Below the pieces are notes generated by a model that saw only the letters and a list, made by a program, of their open reading frames with translations, was not told where the DNA came from and did not search any database. 64,000 nucleotides of DNA, taken from positions 1,426,001-1,490,000 of the forward strand of contig NZ_CP043732.1 in NCBI RefSeq assembly GCF_014084045.1. The letters are read 5' to 3'. The translations under genes were made by a program, and so were the position numbers. How positions within the stretch are numbered: the stretch's first letter is position 1; each line of letters starts with the position of its first letter. This DNA is from Microbacterium esteraromaticum. GTDB taxonomy: Bacteria; Actinomycetota; Actinomycetes; Actinomycetales; Microbacteriaceae. Shown here piece by piece: positions 37,418 to 44,798 of this stretch.

Positions 37418-37492
37418 CGAGAACAGGGGATCTCGCGAGCACAGGAGATTCCAGCGCGGATCGTCCTGTTCCGGTCGAATCCCCTGTTCTCG
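37418..37492. repeat. long nested palindrome (double-arm element, copy 5)
   Basis: Perfect 14-base outer arms CGAGAACAGGGGAT (37418-37431) / ATCCCCTGTTCTCG (37479-37492). Inside, a shorter ACAGGA...TCCTGTT pair repeats the same AACAGG word, around a 17-base centre. It lies between the two minisatellites. Confidence 0.82.
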
Positions 37493-37500
37493 CGCACTCG

Positions 37501-37593
37501 GCTGCGAGGCTGCGAGGCTGCGAGGCTGCGAGGCTGCGAGGCGGCGAGGCTGCGAGGGCGCGAGGTACGAGGCTGCGAGGCTGCGAGGCTGCG
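37501..37593. repeat. 8-bp microsatellite GCTGCGAG
   Basis: About eleven tandem copies of GCTGCGAG with a few variants (GCGGCGAG, GGCGCGAG and one 7-base unit). The period is not a multiple of three and no plausible gene covers it. Slippage-prone; it ends about 50 bp before the stop of the next minus-strand gene. Confidence 0.88.
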
Positions 37594-37641
37594 TGCGGCG
37601 GGCGGGCGTCGAACCGTCGCGATCGGGCCGGCCTCCGCGCA

Positions 37642-38103
37642 TCACGCGCCGCGGAGCTCCACCACGCTCGTGCGCGTGCCCGCGGCCTCGAAGCGGACCG
37701 GCATGCCCGGATGGGCGAGCGCGAACCAGAACACGGCCGCCGGCTCGTCGTCGGTCGCCGCGGTGTCGTAGCGCAGGCAGTCCAGCCGGCCGAGGGGCGA
37801 GTCGAGCACCTCGGCGCGTACGGTCGTCGTGGCCGAGGGAAAGGCTGCATGTCGCTGCAGCTCGAGCCAGCTCACCCGGCGGGCGGTGATGTCATCAGGG
37901 GCATCCGCCCGCCACTGCTCCAGCGTCGCCCCCTCGTCGTCGCCGTCGCGGAACCGGTTGAACCGCTCGAAGCCGGTGCCGTCGGGCAGGTCGACCCGCA
38001 GCCGGATCAGCTTGCCAGCCCGACTGGCCTCGCGGATCTCGGCCGCGGTGAAGGGCGTGGGGAGCAGGTCCGAGCCGAGCACGCGGGGGTCGGATGCGGT
38101 CAT
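37642..38103 (-). CDS. conserved hypothetical protein (153 aa)
   Basis: A 153-residue soluble protein with balanced composition, no membrane segment and no motif I recognise. It has a C-terminal beta-rich half (RAEVLDSPLGRLDCLRY, then AVFWFALAHPGMPVRFE) and an N-terminal helical half with FTAAEIREASRAGKLIRLRVDLPDG. I take ATG 38103 (MTASDPRVLG) as the start because it lacks the Cys-containing junk of the longer reading. It is divergent from the DUF1761 gene by 56 bp. The coding character is supported by codon-position GC bias and a clean end before the microsatellite. The function is unknown. Confidence 0.7.
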   Translation of the reverse strand: MTASDPRVLGSDLLPTPFTAAEIREASRAGKLIRLRVDLPDGTGFERFNRFRDGDDEGATLEQWRADAPDDITARRVSWLELQRHAAFPSATTTVRAEVLDSPLGRLDCLRYDTAATDDEPAAVFWFALAHPGMPVRFEAAGTRTSVVELRGA

Positions 38104-38159
38104 GCCATCATTCTGCGCGCACCGGGCGTATCCTGACCGCAACCGAGCGAGGAGACGTC

Positions 38160-38588
38160 ATGGTTCCCGAGATCAACTACTGGGCCGTGCTGGTCGCGAC
38201 CGCGTCGAGCATGGTGGTCGGAGCGATCTGGTACGCGAGGGGTGTGATGGGCGAGCGCTGGGCTCGGCTCGCCGGCGTCGATCTCGATCATCCGGCCCGC
38301 GGGCCGCTGTGGCCGATGATCACGACCGTGCTGGTCAGCTTCGTGACCGCGTGGGTGCTCGCAGGCGCCGCCACGATCGCCTGGCACTTCTACGAGGGGT
38401 CGTACCTCTGGGCATCCGTCGTCACCTCCGTGACCCTCTGGGCGGGGTTCACGGCCGCACGATTCATCACCCACGACGCGTTCGAGGGCCGCTCGACCCG
38501 CCTCACCACGCTCAACATCGGCCATGAACTCGTGACGGTCGTCGTGATGGCGCTGATCATCGGCGCCTGGCCTCCGGCCGGCCTCTGA
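38160..38588 (+). CDS. DUF1761 membrane protein
   Basis: A 142-residue protein with four predicted membrane helices: INYWAVLVATASSMVVGAIWY at the N-terminus (with the WYxxG-type motif of DUF1761), then MITTVLVSFVTAWVLAG, a third helix around VVTSVTLWAGFTAARF, and a last one at LVTVVVMALIIGAW. The family has no known biochemical function. The start at ATG 38160 has GAGGAG upstream. It is convergent with purQ and divergent from the 153-residue hypothetical gene. Confidence 0.85.
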   Translation: MVPEINYWAVLVATASSMVVGAIWYARGVMGERWARLAGVDLDHPARGPLWPMITTVLVSFVTAWVLAGAATIAWHFYEGSYLWASVVTSVTLWAGFTAARFITHDAFEGRSTRLTTLNIGHELVTVVVMALIIGAWPPAGL

Positions 38589-38679
38589 GCGGTGCGCAGT
38601 TCCAAGAACGGCGCACAGTCGCGAAAGGCATCACGCGGGAAGGCGTGAGGGCGGTGACGCGGGATGCGGGTGAGAGGCG

Positions 38680-39387
38680 CTACGCGGCGATGCGCGCGAC
38701 GGCGGCGATCGCGCTCTCGAAGAAGCCGAGCCCGTCGACGCCGGAGCGCATCGCGGCGCTCGTGTCCGGGCCGAAACCGGCCTCTGTCGCGTGCTCCGGG
38801 TGCGGCATGAGGCCGACCACGTTGCCGCGCTCGTTGGTGATTCCTGCGATGTCCCGCAGCGATCCGTTGGGATTCACCCCGGCGTAGCGGAAGGCGACGA
38901 GGCCCTCGCCTTCGAGCCGGTCGAGGGTGTCGTCGGCTGCGATGTAGCCGCCCTCGCCGTTCTTCAGCGGGATGACGATCTCCTGGCCCTTCGAGAACGC
39001 ACTGGTCCATGCGGTGTCGGCGTTCTCGACGGTCAGGCGCTGGTCGCGCCGGACGAAGTGCTGGTGGTCGTTGCGGATCAGGCCGCCCGGCAGCAGGTGC
39101 GCCTCGACGAGCATCTGGAAGCCGTTGCAGATGCCCAGCACGGGCATGCCCTTCGCCGCGGCGTCCGTGACCTCGGCCATGATCGGAGAGAGGGCCGCGA
39201 TCGCACCCGAGCGGAGGTAGTCGCCGTAGCTGAAACCGCCTGGCAGCACCAGCGCATCGACGCCCTCGAGGTCGTGCGAGCCGTGCCACAGGGCGACGGG
39301 CTCGGCGCCGGCGATGCGCACTGCGCGCTGAGCATCGCGGTCGTCGAGAGAACCCGGGAAGGTGATGACGCCGATGCGCACGCTCAC
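38680..39387 (-). CDS. purQ: phosphoribosylformylglycinamidine synthase glutaminase subunit PurQ
   Basis: A 235-residue class I glutamine amidotransferase: nucleophile C87 in LGICNGFQ and the His/Glu of the triad in PHPEHA (H196, E198). It releases ammonia from glutamine for the FGAM synthase reaction of purine synthesis, in complex with PurL and PurS. It starts at GTG 39387, overlapping the purS stop by four bases (GTGA), so the subunits are translationally coupled. purL is not in the window and is expected elsewhere, since convergent DUF1761 follows directly. Confidence 0.95.
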   Translation of the reverse strand: MSVRIGVITFPGSLDDRDAQRAVRIAGAEPVALWHGSHDLEGVDALVLPGGFSYGDYLRSGAIAALSPIMAEVTDAAAKGMPVLGICNGFQMLVEAHLLPGGLIRNDHQHFVRRDQRLTVENADTAWTSAFSKGQEIVIPLKNGEGGYIAADDTLDRLEGEGLVAFRYAGVNPNGSLRDIAGITNERGNVVGLMPHPEHATEAGFGPDTSAAMRSGVDGLGFFESAIAAVARIAA

Positions 39388-39632
39388 TGCGCGACCTCGA
39401 CTCCCACGACATCCTCGATGACGGAGTTCGACAGCACGTCCTCGGCGAGGCGGCGGGCCTCGGCCAGCACCTCGTCGGTGACCTCGCCGTCGACGGTCAG
39501 CTCGAAGCGCTTCCCGATGCGGACCTGGCTGAAGCTCTCGACGCCCAGGCGGGCGAAGGCGCCGGAGACGGCCTTCCCCTGCGGGTCGAGCAGTTCGGCC
39601 TTGGGCATGACGTCGACGACGATGGTGGGCAT
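39384..39632 (-). CDS. purS: phosphoribosylformylglycinamidine synthase subunit PurS
   Basis: An 82-residue protein matching PurS in size and sequence pattern: [22 protein letters not shown] at the start, [17 protein letters not shown] in the middle and the [14 protein letters not shown] end. PurS dimers bridge PurQ and PurL in the three-part FGAM synthase found in Gram-positive bacteria and archaea. ATG 39632 fits the family start. It precedes purQ with a four-base overlap. Upstream are 374 bp of repeats and a hairpin before the divergent MerR-like gene. Confidence 0.94.
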   Translation of the reverse strand: MPTIVVDVMPKAELLDPQGKAVSGAFARLGVESFSQVRIGKRFELTVDGEVTDEVLAEARRLAEDVLSNSVIEDVVGVEVAQ

Positions 39633-39680
39633 ACCCCTGATTCTAGGCGATCACGGGGCGAGCCGACGCACGGGTGATCC

Positions 39681-39777
39681 GCTCGAACGGCGTGGTTCGG
39701 AGGAGGCTCGAGCGGCGTCGTCGGGAGACGCGCGAGCGGCGTCGTCCGGAGACGCGCGAGCGGCGGGGTCCGGAGGA
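39681..39777. repeat. 24-bp tandem repeat upstream of purS
   Basis: Four degenerate copies of about 24 bp with core GCGCGAGCGGCGTCGTCCGG and variants (39681-39704, 39705-39729, 39730-39753, 39754-39777). This fills much of the 374-bp gap between purS and the MerR-like gene; no gene is seen in the gap. Confidence 0.75.
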
Positions 39778-39786
39778 GGTCGAGAC

Positions 39787-39832
39787 GGCCCGGTCGAAAC
39801 GACGCACCCCCCGATGATGCTTCGACCGGGCC
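39787..39832. repeat. 12-bp inverted repeat upstream of purS
   Basis: A perfect stem GGCCCGGTCGAA (39787-39798) / TTCGACCGGGCC (39821-39832) with a 22-base loop, in the divergent region between purS and the MerR-like gene. It is too far from either end of a gene to be an obvious terminator; an operator is possible. Confidence 0.6.
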
Positions 39833-40006
39833 TGTCGATGAGTCCCCACTCAACGACCCCTGCGATCAGTAGCCCCCAGACGCAGGATGAGTCCCGTGCC
39901 TCTCAGGCTAGAGTCGTCGCAGCAGATGCGCATCGTGGAGAGCGTCGACGTCGATTGCTCTCCAATACGGCGGTGCACCCGCAGTGACCTCGGGGGAGGA
40001 GAGGGC

Positions 40007-40675
40007 ATGAAGCTCAGCGCGCTCGCAGCGCAGAGCGGCGTCAGCACGACGACGCTGAAGCACTGGATCAAGGTGGGCGTGATGCCGGCCGGATCCCTGA
40101 AGAACCGCACCACGGCGGTATACGAGCAGCGGCACGTCGACCGGGCCAGGCTGATCCTGGTGCTGCGCGACATGTACGGCGCCTCGACCGCGGCGATCCT
40201 GGCGCTCACAGGGTTCATCGACACCCCCGGCGTCACGACCCTCGAGGTGATGAACGCCTGTCAGGCCTTCGCGCTCGGTGTGCCCGACGACATCGCCACG
40301 GATCCCGGTTACGACGAGTTCCGCGAGCGCACCCATGAGCTCATGCGGCGACGTGACTGGCGCGGCTATCCCGGAGCCGCGGAGCGAGGACTCACGTTCG
40401 CACTCGCCCAGGCCTCGCAGGTCGGTCTCGACTACGACGTCGAGACCCTCATGCAGTACGCCGACGCACTGGAACCGCTGGCGAGCGGCAACGTCGCGGC
40501 GCTGCAGCCGGACGGATCGGCCGACGAGGTGGCGAGGCGCATGCTGCTCGCGGTGAACGCCCGCGCCCGACAGCTCGTGGCTGTCAGCAGCCTCGCCCAT
40601 GCCGCCGCATCCGTCCGCTCCGCGATCGAGCGCGGCGCGGCCCCGGCTGACATCGCCCGGCCGCCCGCCCCCTGA
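40007..40675 (+). CDS. MerR-like transcriptional regulator (222 aa)
   Basis: A 222-residue protein whose N-terminus is a MerR-type winged helix: MKLSALAAQSGVSTTTLKHW, then the wing with YEQRHVDRARLILVLRDMYG. The long helical C-terminal part (residues about 75-222) has no Cys/His cluster or GyrI-like motif that I recognise, so its ligand is unknown. The start at ATG 40007 is well supported by GGGGGAGGAGAGGG upstream. It is divergent from purS across 374 bp and is followed by a dispersed palindromic element, so it is probably monocistronic. Confidence 0.8.
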   Translation: MKLSALAAQSGVSTTTLKHWIKVGVMPAGSLKNRTTAVYEQRHVDRARLILVLRDMYGASTAAILALTGFIDTPGVTTLEVMNACQAFALGVPDDIATDPGYDEFRERTHELMRRRDWRGYPGAAERGLTFALAQASQVGLDYDVETLMQYADALEPLASGNVAALQPDGSADEVARRMLLAVNARARQLVAVSSLAHAAASVRSAIERGAAPADIARPPAP

Positions 40676-40704
40676 CGTCGGGCCGTCGCCGGGTGCCTGT
40701 CGCA

Positions 40705-40792
40705 TGTCGGAGATCTCGGACGATTCGAGCCCTGGCCGGAGTGGCGGCGTGCGCCACGCCGGCGCTGGATCGGATGGTCTGGTGGTTCCGAC
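40705..40792. repeat. dispersed palindromic repeat, TGTCGG family, intergenic copy 1
   Basis: Begins TGTCGGAGATCTCGGACGAT and ends GGTCTGGTGGTTCCGAC, so its ends form an imperfect inverted repeat. The right end (40771-40792) matches the repeats inside pxpBC (45478-45499) base for base over 22 bp; the left end matches a stretch inside the CopA-type gene (6129-6150). It fills the gap between two convergent genes. Confidence 0.8.
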
Positions 40793-40797
40793 CTGGC

Positions 40798-41316
40798 TCA
40801 GGTCGAGCGGAAGACGGTGTGCAGGTCGCCGATGACGTCGCGGCCGCCGAGGCCGTCGATCTCGAACAGCACGCTGATCCCTGCGACGGTGTAACCGAGC
40901 CTCTCGACGATCTCCCGTCCGGCGGCGAGCGTGCCGCCGGTGGCGAGCACATCGTCGATGAGCAGGATGCGGGCTCCTGCCGGCAAATCGTCGTGCATCT
41001 CCACGGTCGCGGTGCCGTACTCGAGCGCGTAGTCGACGGAGGCCGCCGGGCGGGGCAGCTTGCCCGCCTTGCGGATCGGGACGAAGCCGACGCCGGCGCT
41101 GATCGCGGCGGCCCCGGCGAGGATGAACCCGCGCGCCTCGATTCCGGCGACGACGTCGAAGGTGCCGGCGAAGGGCTCGACGAGCGCCGCCGTCGTGGCG
41201 TGCAGCGCCTCGGCATCCGCGAGAAGCGGCGTGATGTCGCGGAACAGGATGCCGGGCTGCGGATAGTCGGGGATCGAGGCGATCAGGGACTCGGCGCGCG
41301 CCAGTTCTGAGTTCAC
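40798..41316 (-). CDS. apt: adenine phosphoribosyltransferase
   Basis: A 172-residue type I phosphoribosyltransferase: PRPP-binding loop ILLIDDVLATGGTL, the flexible RKAGKLPRP loop, VVAGIEARGFILAGA, and FRDITPLLAD near the N-terminus, all as in APRT. It makes AMP from adenine and PRPP, salvaging adenine. It starts at GTG 41316, divergent from the beta-glucosidase gene. Purine salvage here complements the nucleoside hydrolase cluster at 53-58 kb, though the two are not linked in an operon. Confidence 0.94.
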   Translation of the reverse strand: MNSELARAESLIASIPDYPQPGILFRDITPLLADAEALHATTAALVEPFAGTFDVVAGIEARGFILAGAAAISAGVGFVPIRKAGKLPRPAASVDYALEYGTATVEMHDDLPAGARILLIDDVLATGGTLAAGREIVERLGYTVAGISVLFEIDGLGGRDVIGDLHTVFRST

Positions 41317-41352
41317 CCGGCAAGGGTACCGAACCCCAGTCGGTCGAAATCA

Positions 41353-41366
41353 TGGGAGCGCTCCCA
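41353..41366. promoter_or_regulatory. CebR/CelR-type operator
   Basis: TGGGAGCGCTCCCA is a perfect 14-base palindrome, identical to the site known for the cellobiose repressors CebR (Streptomyces) and CelR (Thermobifida). It lies 25 bp before the beta-glucosidase start, and a LacI-family gene of the CebR type follows that gene. The divergent apt gene starts 37 bp on the other side. Confidence 0.92.
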
Positions 41367-41390
41367 GCCCAGTCGTGGCATCATGTTCCC

Positions 41391-42809
41391 ATGACCCGAT
41401 CCTTGCCAGAGGGCTTCCTCTTCGGCGCCGCGACCGCCGCCTACCAGATCGAGGGCGCAGCATTCGAAGACGGCCGCACGGCGTCCATCTGGGATGCCTT
41501 CGCGCGTGTTCCCGGTGCCGTCGTCGGCGCCGAGAACGGCGACGTCGCCTGCGATCACTACCACCGCTACGCCGACGACGTGGCGCTGATGAGACAGCTC
41601 GGGCTGCAGACCTACCGCTTCTCGACCTCGTGGTCGCGAGTGCGCCCTGACGGAGGCCCGGTCAACGCGGCAGGGCTCGACTTCTACAGCCGGCTCGTCG
41701 ACGAGCTGCTCGCGGCCGGCATCGTGCCGTGGCTCACGCTGCACCACTGGGACATGCCGCAGGCCCTCGAAGAGCAGGGCGGCTGGACGAACCGCGACAT
41801 CGCCGACCGGTTCACCGACTATGCGCTGAGCGTGCACGATGCGCTCGGCGATCGCGTGCAGCACTGGACGACCATGAACGAGCCGTGGTGCTCGTCGTTC
41901 CTCTCGTACACGGCCGGCGTGCATGCGCCGGGTCGCACGAGCATCCGCGACGGGCTGCTCGCCTCGCATCACCTGCTGCTCTCGCACGGACGCGCGGTGC
42001 AGGCGCTGCGCGAGCGCGACGCGTCGCTCGACCTCGGCATCACCCTGAACCTCACGGTCGCCGACCCTGCCGACGTAGCCGACCCCGTCGACATCGACGC
42101 CGCCCGCCGCATCGACGGGCAGTTCAACGGCTGGTTCCTCGCACCGATCTTCCACGGCGAGTACCCGGCCGACATCGTGCGCGACATCCGAGAGGTCGAC
42201 CCCGCGGCGATCGCCGAGTGGCAGGATGCCGTGCGGCCGGGCGACCTCGAGATCATCTCGACCCCGCTCGACGCGCTCGGGGTGAACTACTACCACGGGG
42301 AGCTGCTCTCCGGGCATCCGCAGCCCGGCGGTGGCGATCCGCACCAGACCGAGGGGCAGCAGCGCGAGACCCGCTCGCCGTTCCCGTCGCATGAGGGCAT
42401 CCACTGGGTCGAGCGCGGCCTGCCGCGCACCGGAATGGACTGGGAGGTGCAGCCCGACGGCCTCACCAGGCTGCTCGTCCGGGTCGCGAACGACTACTCG
42501 GGCGATGTGCCGCTGTACGTCACCGAGAACGGTGCCGCCTACGACGATGAGGTCGGCCCCGACGGGCAGGTGGACGACGCCGAGCGGACGGACTTCCTGC
42601 GGGCGCACGTCGAGGCGACACGGGATGCCATCGAGCAGGGCGTCGACGTGCGGGGCTACTTCTACTGGTCGCTGATGGACAACTACGAGTGGGCGTGGGG
42701 GTACGCCAAGCGCTTCGGCATCGTGCGCGTCGACTACGAGACGCAGCGGCGGACGATCAAGCAGAGCGGCCGGGAGTACGCTCGGATCATCGCGGCCCGC
42801 GCGATCTGA
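41391..42809 (+). CDS. GH1 beta-glucosidase
   Basis: A 472-residue GH1 enzyme: N-terminal GFLFGAATAAYQIEGA, acid/base E164 in TMNEPW and nucleophile E379 in YVTENG. It has no signal peptide, so it cleaves imported cellobiose or short beta-glucosides in the cytoplasm to glucose. I use ATG 41391; an earlier in-frame ATG at 41352 would start inside the operator. A CebR-type box lies directly upstream and a CebR-like repressor gene 37 bp downstream. No cellobiose ABC transporter is in the window. Confidence 0.95.
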   Translation: MTRSLPEGFLFGAATAAYQIEGAAFEDGRTASIWDAFARVPGAVVGAENGDVACDHYHRYADDVALMRQLGLQTYRFSTSWSRVRPDGGPVNAAGLDFYSRLVDELLAAGIVPWLTLHHWDMPQALEEQGGWTNRDIADRFTDYALSVHDALGDRVQHWTTMNEPWCSSFLSYTAGVHAPGRTSIRDGLLASHHLLLSHGRAVQALRERDASLDLGITLNLTVADPADVADPVDIDAARRIDGQFNGWFLAPIFHGEYPADIVRDIREVDPAAIAEWQDAVRPGDLEIISTPLDALGVNYYHGELLSGHPQPGGGDPHQTEGQQRETRSPFPSHEGIHWVERGLPRTGMDWEVQPDGLTRLLVRVANDYSGDVPLYVTENGAAYDDEVGPDGQVDDAERTDFLRAHVEATRDAIEQGVDVRGYFYWSLMDNYEWAWGYAKRFGIVRVDYETQRRTIKQSGREYARIIAARAI

Positions 42810-42846
42810 CACACCGGCCCCCCAGGCCATCCCGCAAGGACACCCG

Positions 42847-43845
42847 ATGCCCCGACCCACCATCGAAGAGGTCGCCGCCCTCGCAGGCGTCTCCCGCTCC
42901 ACGGTGTCGCGAGTCGTCAACGGCTCGAGCTCGGTGAGCGCCGAGGCCCTCGCCGCCGTGCAGGACGCCATCGCCCAGCTCCGCTACGCCCCCAACCGCG
43001 CCGCGCGCTCGCTCGCGAGCCGGCAGACCCACGCGATCGGGCTGGTGGTCCCCGAGGACACCACGCGCTTCTTCGGCGACCCGTTCCTGGCATCCGTCGT
43101 CGCGGGCATCAGCGCCCGCCTGGCCGAGTCGGAGTACATCCTCAACCTGCTCATCGCCAGTGACGACCCCGACGGCAAGATGACGCGCTTCGTGCGCAAC
43201 GGCGGTGTCGATGCCGCCATCATCGTCTCGCACCACGCCAGCGACTCGTTCGTCGAGCGCATCGCCGAGGCTGTGCCGGTGGTCTTCGGCGGCCGGCCCG
43301 CGACGGTGCGTGAGAACGACATCATCGTCGACGTCGACAACGTCACCGCCGCCCGCGATGCCGTCGCCCATCTGATCGCCATGGGCCGGCGGCGGATCGC
43401 GACCATCACGGGAACCATGTCGATGTCGGTGAGCGTGGATCGCCGCGACGGCTTCCTCTCCGCCCTGGCGGATGCCGGGCTGCGGCCGGCAGGCGAGATC
43501 GACGGCGACTTCAGCGAGCAGGGCGGTGCCGAGGCGGCCCGGCTCCTCCTGCAGCGCGACGAGCGCCCGGACGCGATCTTCGTCGCGAGCGACCTGATGG
43601 CCCGCGGCGCCGTCGGAGTGCTGCGCTCGGCGGGACTGCGCGTGCCGGACGACGTGGCGATCATCGGCTTCGACGACTCGCCGCTCGCCGAGGCCTCCGA
43701 CCTCACGAGTGTGCGTCAGCCGATGTTCACACAGGGCGAGATGCTCGCCGGGATGGTGATCGACCTGCTCGCGGGGCGGCGGCCGGACGCGCTCACGATC
43801 CTGCCGACCGAGTTGATCGTTCGGGGCTCAGCGCCCGCAGTGTGA
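42847..43845 (+). CDS. LacI-family repressor, CebR/BglR type
   Basis: A 332-residue LacI/GalR protein: helix-turn-helix and hinge (TIEEVAALAGVSRSTVSRVVNG, then SLASRQTHAIGLVVPE), and a sugar-binding domain with FFGDPFLASVVAGISARLAE, characteristic of CebR-like cellobiose repressors. With the perfect TGGGAGCGCTCCCA box before the preceding beta-glucosidase gene, it most likely represses that gene and, being 37 bp downstream in the same direction, itself; cellobiose or a related beta-glucoside would be the inducer. The start is ATG 42847 with a weak AAGGA site. Confidence 0.9.
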   Translation: MPRPTIEEVAALAGVSRSTVSRVVNGSSSVSAEALAAVQDAIAQLRYAPNRAARSLASRQTHAIGLVVPEDTTRFFGDPFLASVVAGISARLAESEYILNLLIASDDPDGKMTRFVRNGGVDAAIIVSHHASDSFVERIAEAVPVVFGGRPATVRENDIIVDVDNVTAARDAVAHLIAMGRRRIATITGTMSMSVSVDRRDGFLSALADAGLRPAGEIDGDFSEQGGAEAARLLLQRDERPDAIFVASDLMARGAVGVLRSAGLRVPDDVAIIGFDDSPLAEASDLTSVRQPMFTQGEMLAGMVIDLLAGRRPDALTILPTELIVRGSAPAV

Positions 43846-43884
43846 GGTGCAGGGCTGCCGGGTGGGAGTCGTGCGGCATCCGCC

Positions 43885-43973
43885 TGTCGGAAACCTCGGA
43901 CCGTTCGCTCCGCAGGCGGTGTGTCGTGCCCCGACACGCCGCGCGACGGGCATCCGGTCTGAGAACCCCGACA
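43885..43973. repeat. dispersed palindromic repeat, TGTCGG family, intergenic copy 2
   Basis: Begins TGTCGGAAACCTCGGACCG and ends GGTCTGAGAACCCCGACA, an imperfect inverted repeat of about 18 bases per arm with a CACGCCGC core. It closely matches the copy at 47108-47196 in both ends and core. It fills the gap between the CebR-type gene and pxpA. Confidence 0.8.
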
Positions 43974-44020
43974 CGACCGCCCGGATGGACAGCCGCCGAT
44001 CTGTTGGGTAGACAGGCGGC

Positions 44021-44785
44021 ATGGCATCCATCGATCTGAACTCCGACCTCGGCGAGAACTCCGCCGAGCGCGTCGTGAGCGATGACATCGCGATGCTTCA
44101 GATCGTGACGAGCGCGAACGTGTCGTGCGGTTTCCACGCGGGCAGCGCCGAGGGCATCCGCGACACGCTCGCCTCCGCCGTGGCGAAGGGGGTCGTGATC
44201 GGCGCGCACCCGTCGTACCTCGACCGCGAGAACTTCGGTCGCACCCCGCGCAACCCCGACCCGCGGGTGCTCCAGGCGGAGACCGAGTACCAACTGGGCG
44301 CGCTCATCGCGCTCGCCGGTGCGGTCGGCGCGCGTGTCAGCTACGTCAAGCCGCATGGCGCGCTCTACAACACGATCGCGCGCGACGAGAGTCAGGCTCG
44401 GGCGGTGGTCGCGGGCATCCGCTGCGTCGACCCCGGCCTTGTCTTGCTGGGGCTCGCAGGCGGAGTCGCGCTGGAGGTCGCCGCGCGCGCGGGCCTGCAG
44501 GTCGCGGCCGAGGCGTTCGCCGACCGCGGCTACCTGGCCGACGGATCACTGGTGCCGCGTTCGCAGCCCGGCGCCGTGCTGCACGATGCCGGAGCGGTGG
44601 CGCAGCGGATGGTGCGATTCGTCGAGACCGGGCTGATCGAGGCGGTCGACGGCAGCGACGTGCGCGTCGAGGCCCGGTCGATCTGCGTGCACGGCGACAG
44701 TCCTGGTGCGGTGGAGATGGCGGCGGAGACGAGGCGGATGCTGGTGGATGCCGGCATAGAGATCGCCCCGTTCGTCGCGGGCTGA
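44021..44785 (+). CDS. pxpA: 5-oxoprolinase subunit PxpA (LamB/YcsF family)
   Basis: A 254-residue protein with all LamB/YcsF hallmarks: [13 protein letters not shown] at the N-terminus, [43 protein letters not shown], and [15 protein letters not shown]. With PxpB and PxpC it forms the ATP-dependent 5-oxoprolinase that opens 5-oxoproline (pyroglutamate) to glutamate. The next gene, 13 bp on, encodes fused PxpB-PxpC, so the complete enzyme is encoded here. The start is ATG 44021. Confidence 0.93.
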   Translation: MASIDLNSDLGENSAERVVSDDIAMLQIVTSANVSCGFHAGSAEGIRDTLASAVAKGVVIGAHPSYLDRENFGRTPRNPDPRVLQAETEYQLGALIALAGAVGARVSYVKPHGALYNTIARDESQARAVVAGIRCVDPGLVLLGLAGGVALEVAARAGLQVAAEAFADRGYLADGSLVPRSQPGAVLHDAGAVAQRMVRFVETGLIEAVDGSDVRVEARSICVHGDSPGAVEMAAETRRMLVDAGIEIAPFVAG

Positions 44786-44798
44786 GCGGGCTGATCGC

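Noticed and set aside
34543-38136. A 1197-codon open frame on the plus strand
   Set aside because: It is antisense to the GH13 enzyme, the dehydrogenase and the hypothetical gene, all of which have clear motifs; long antisense frames are expected at this G+C.
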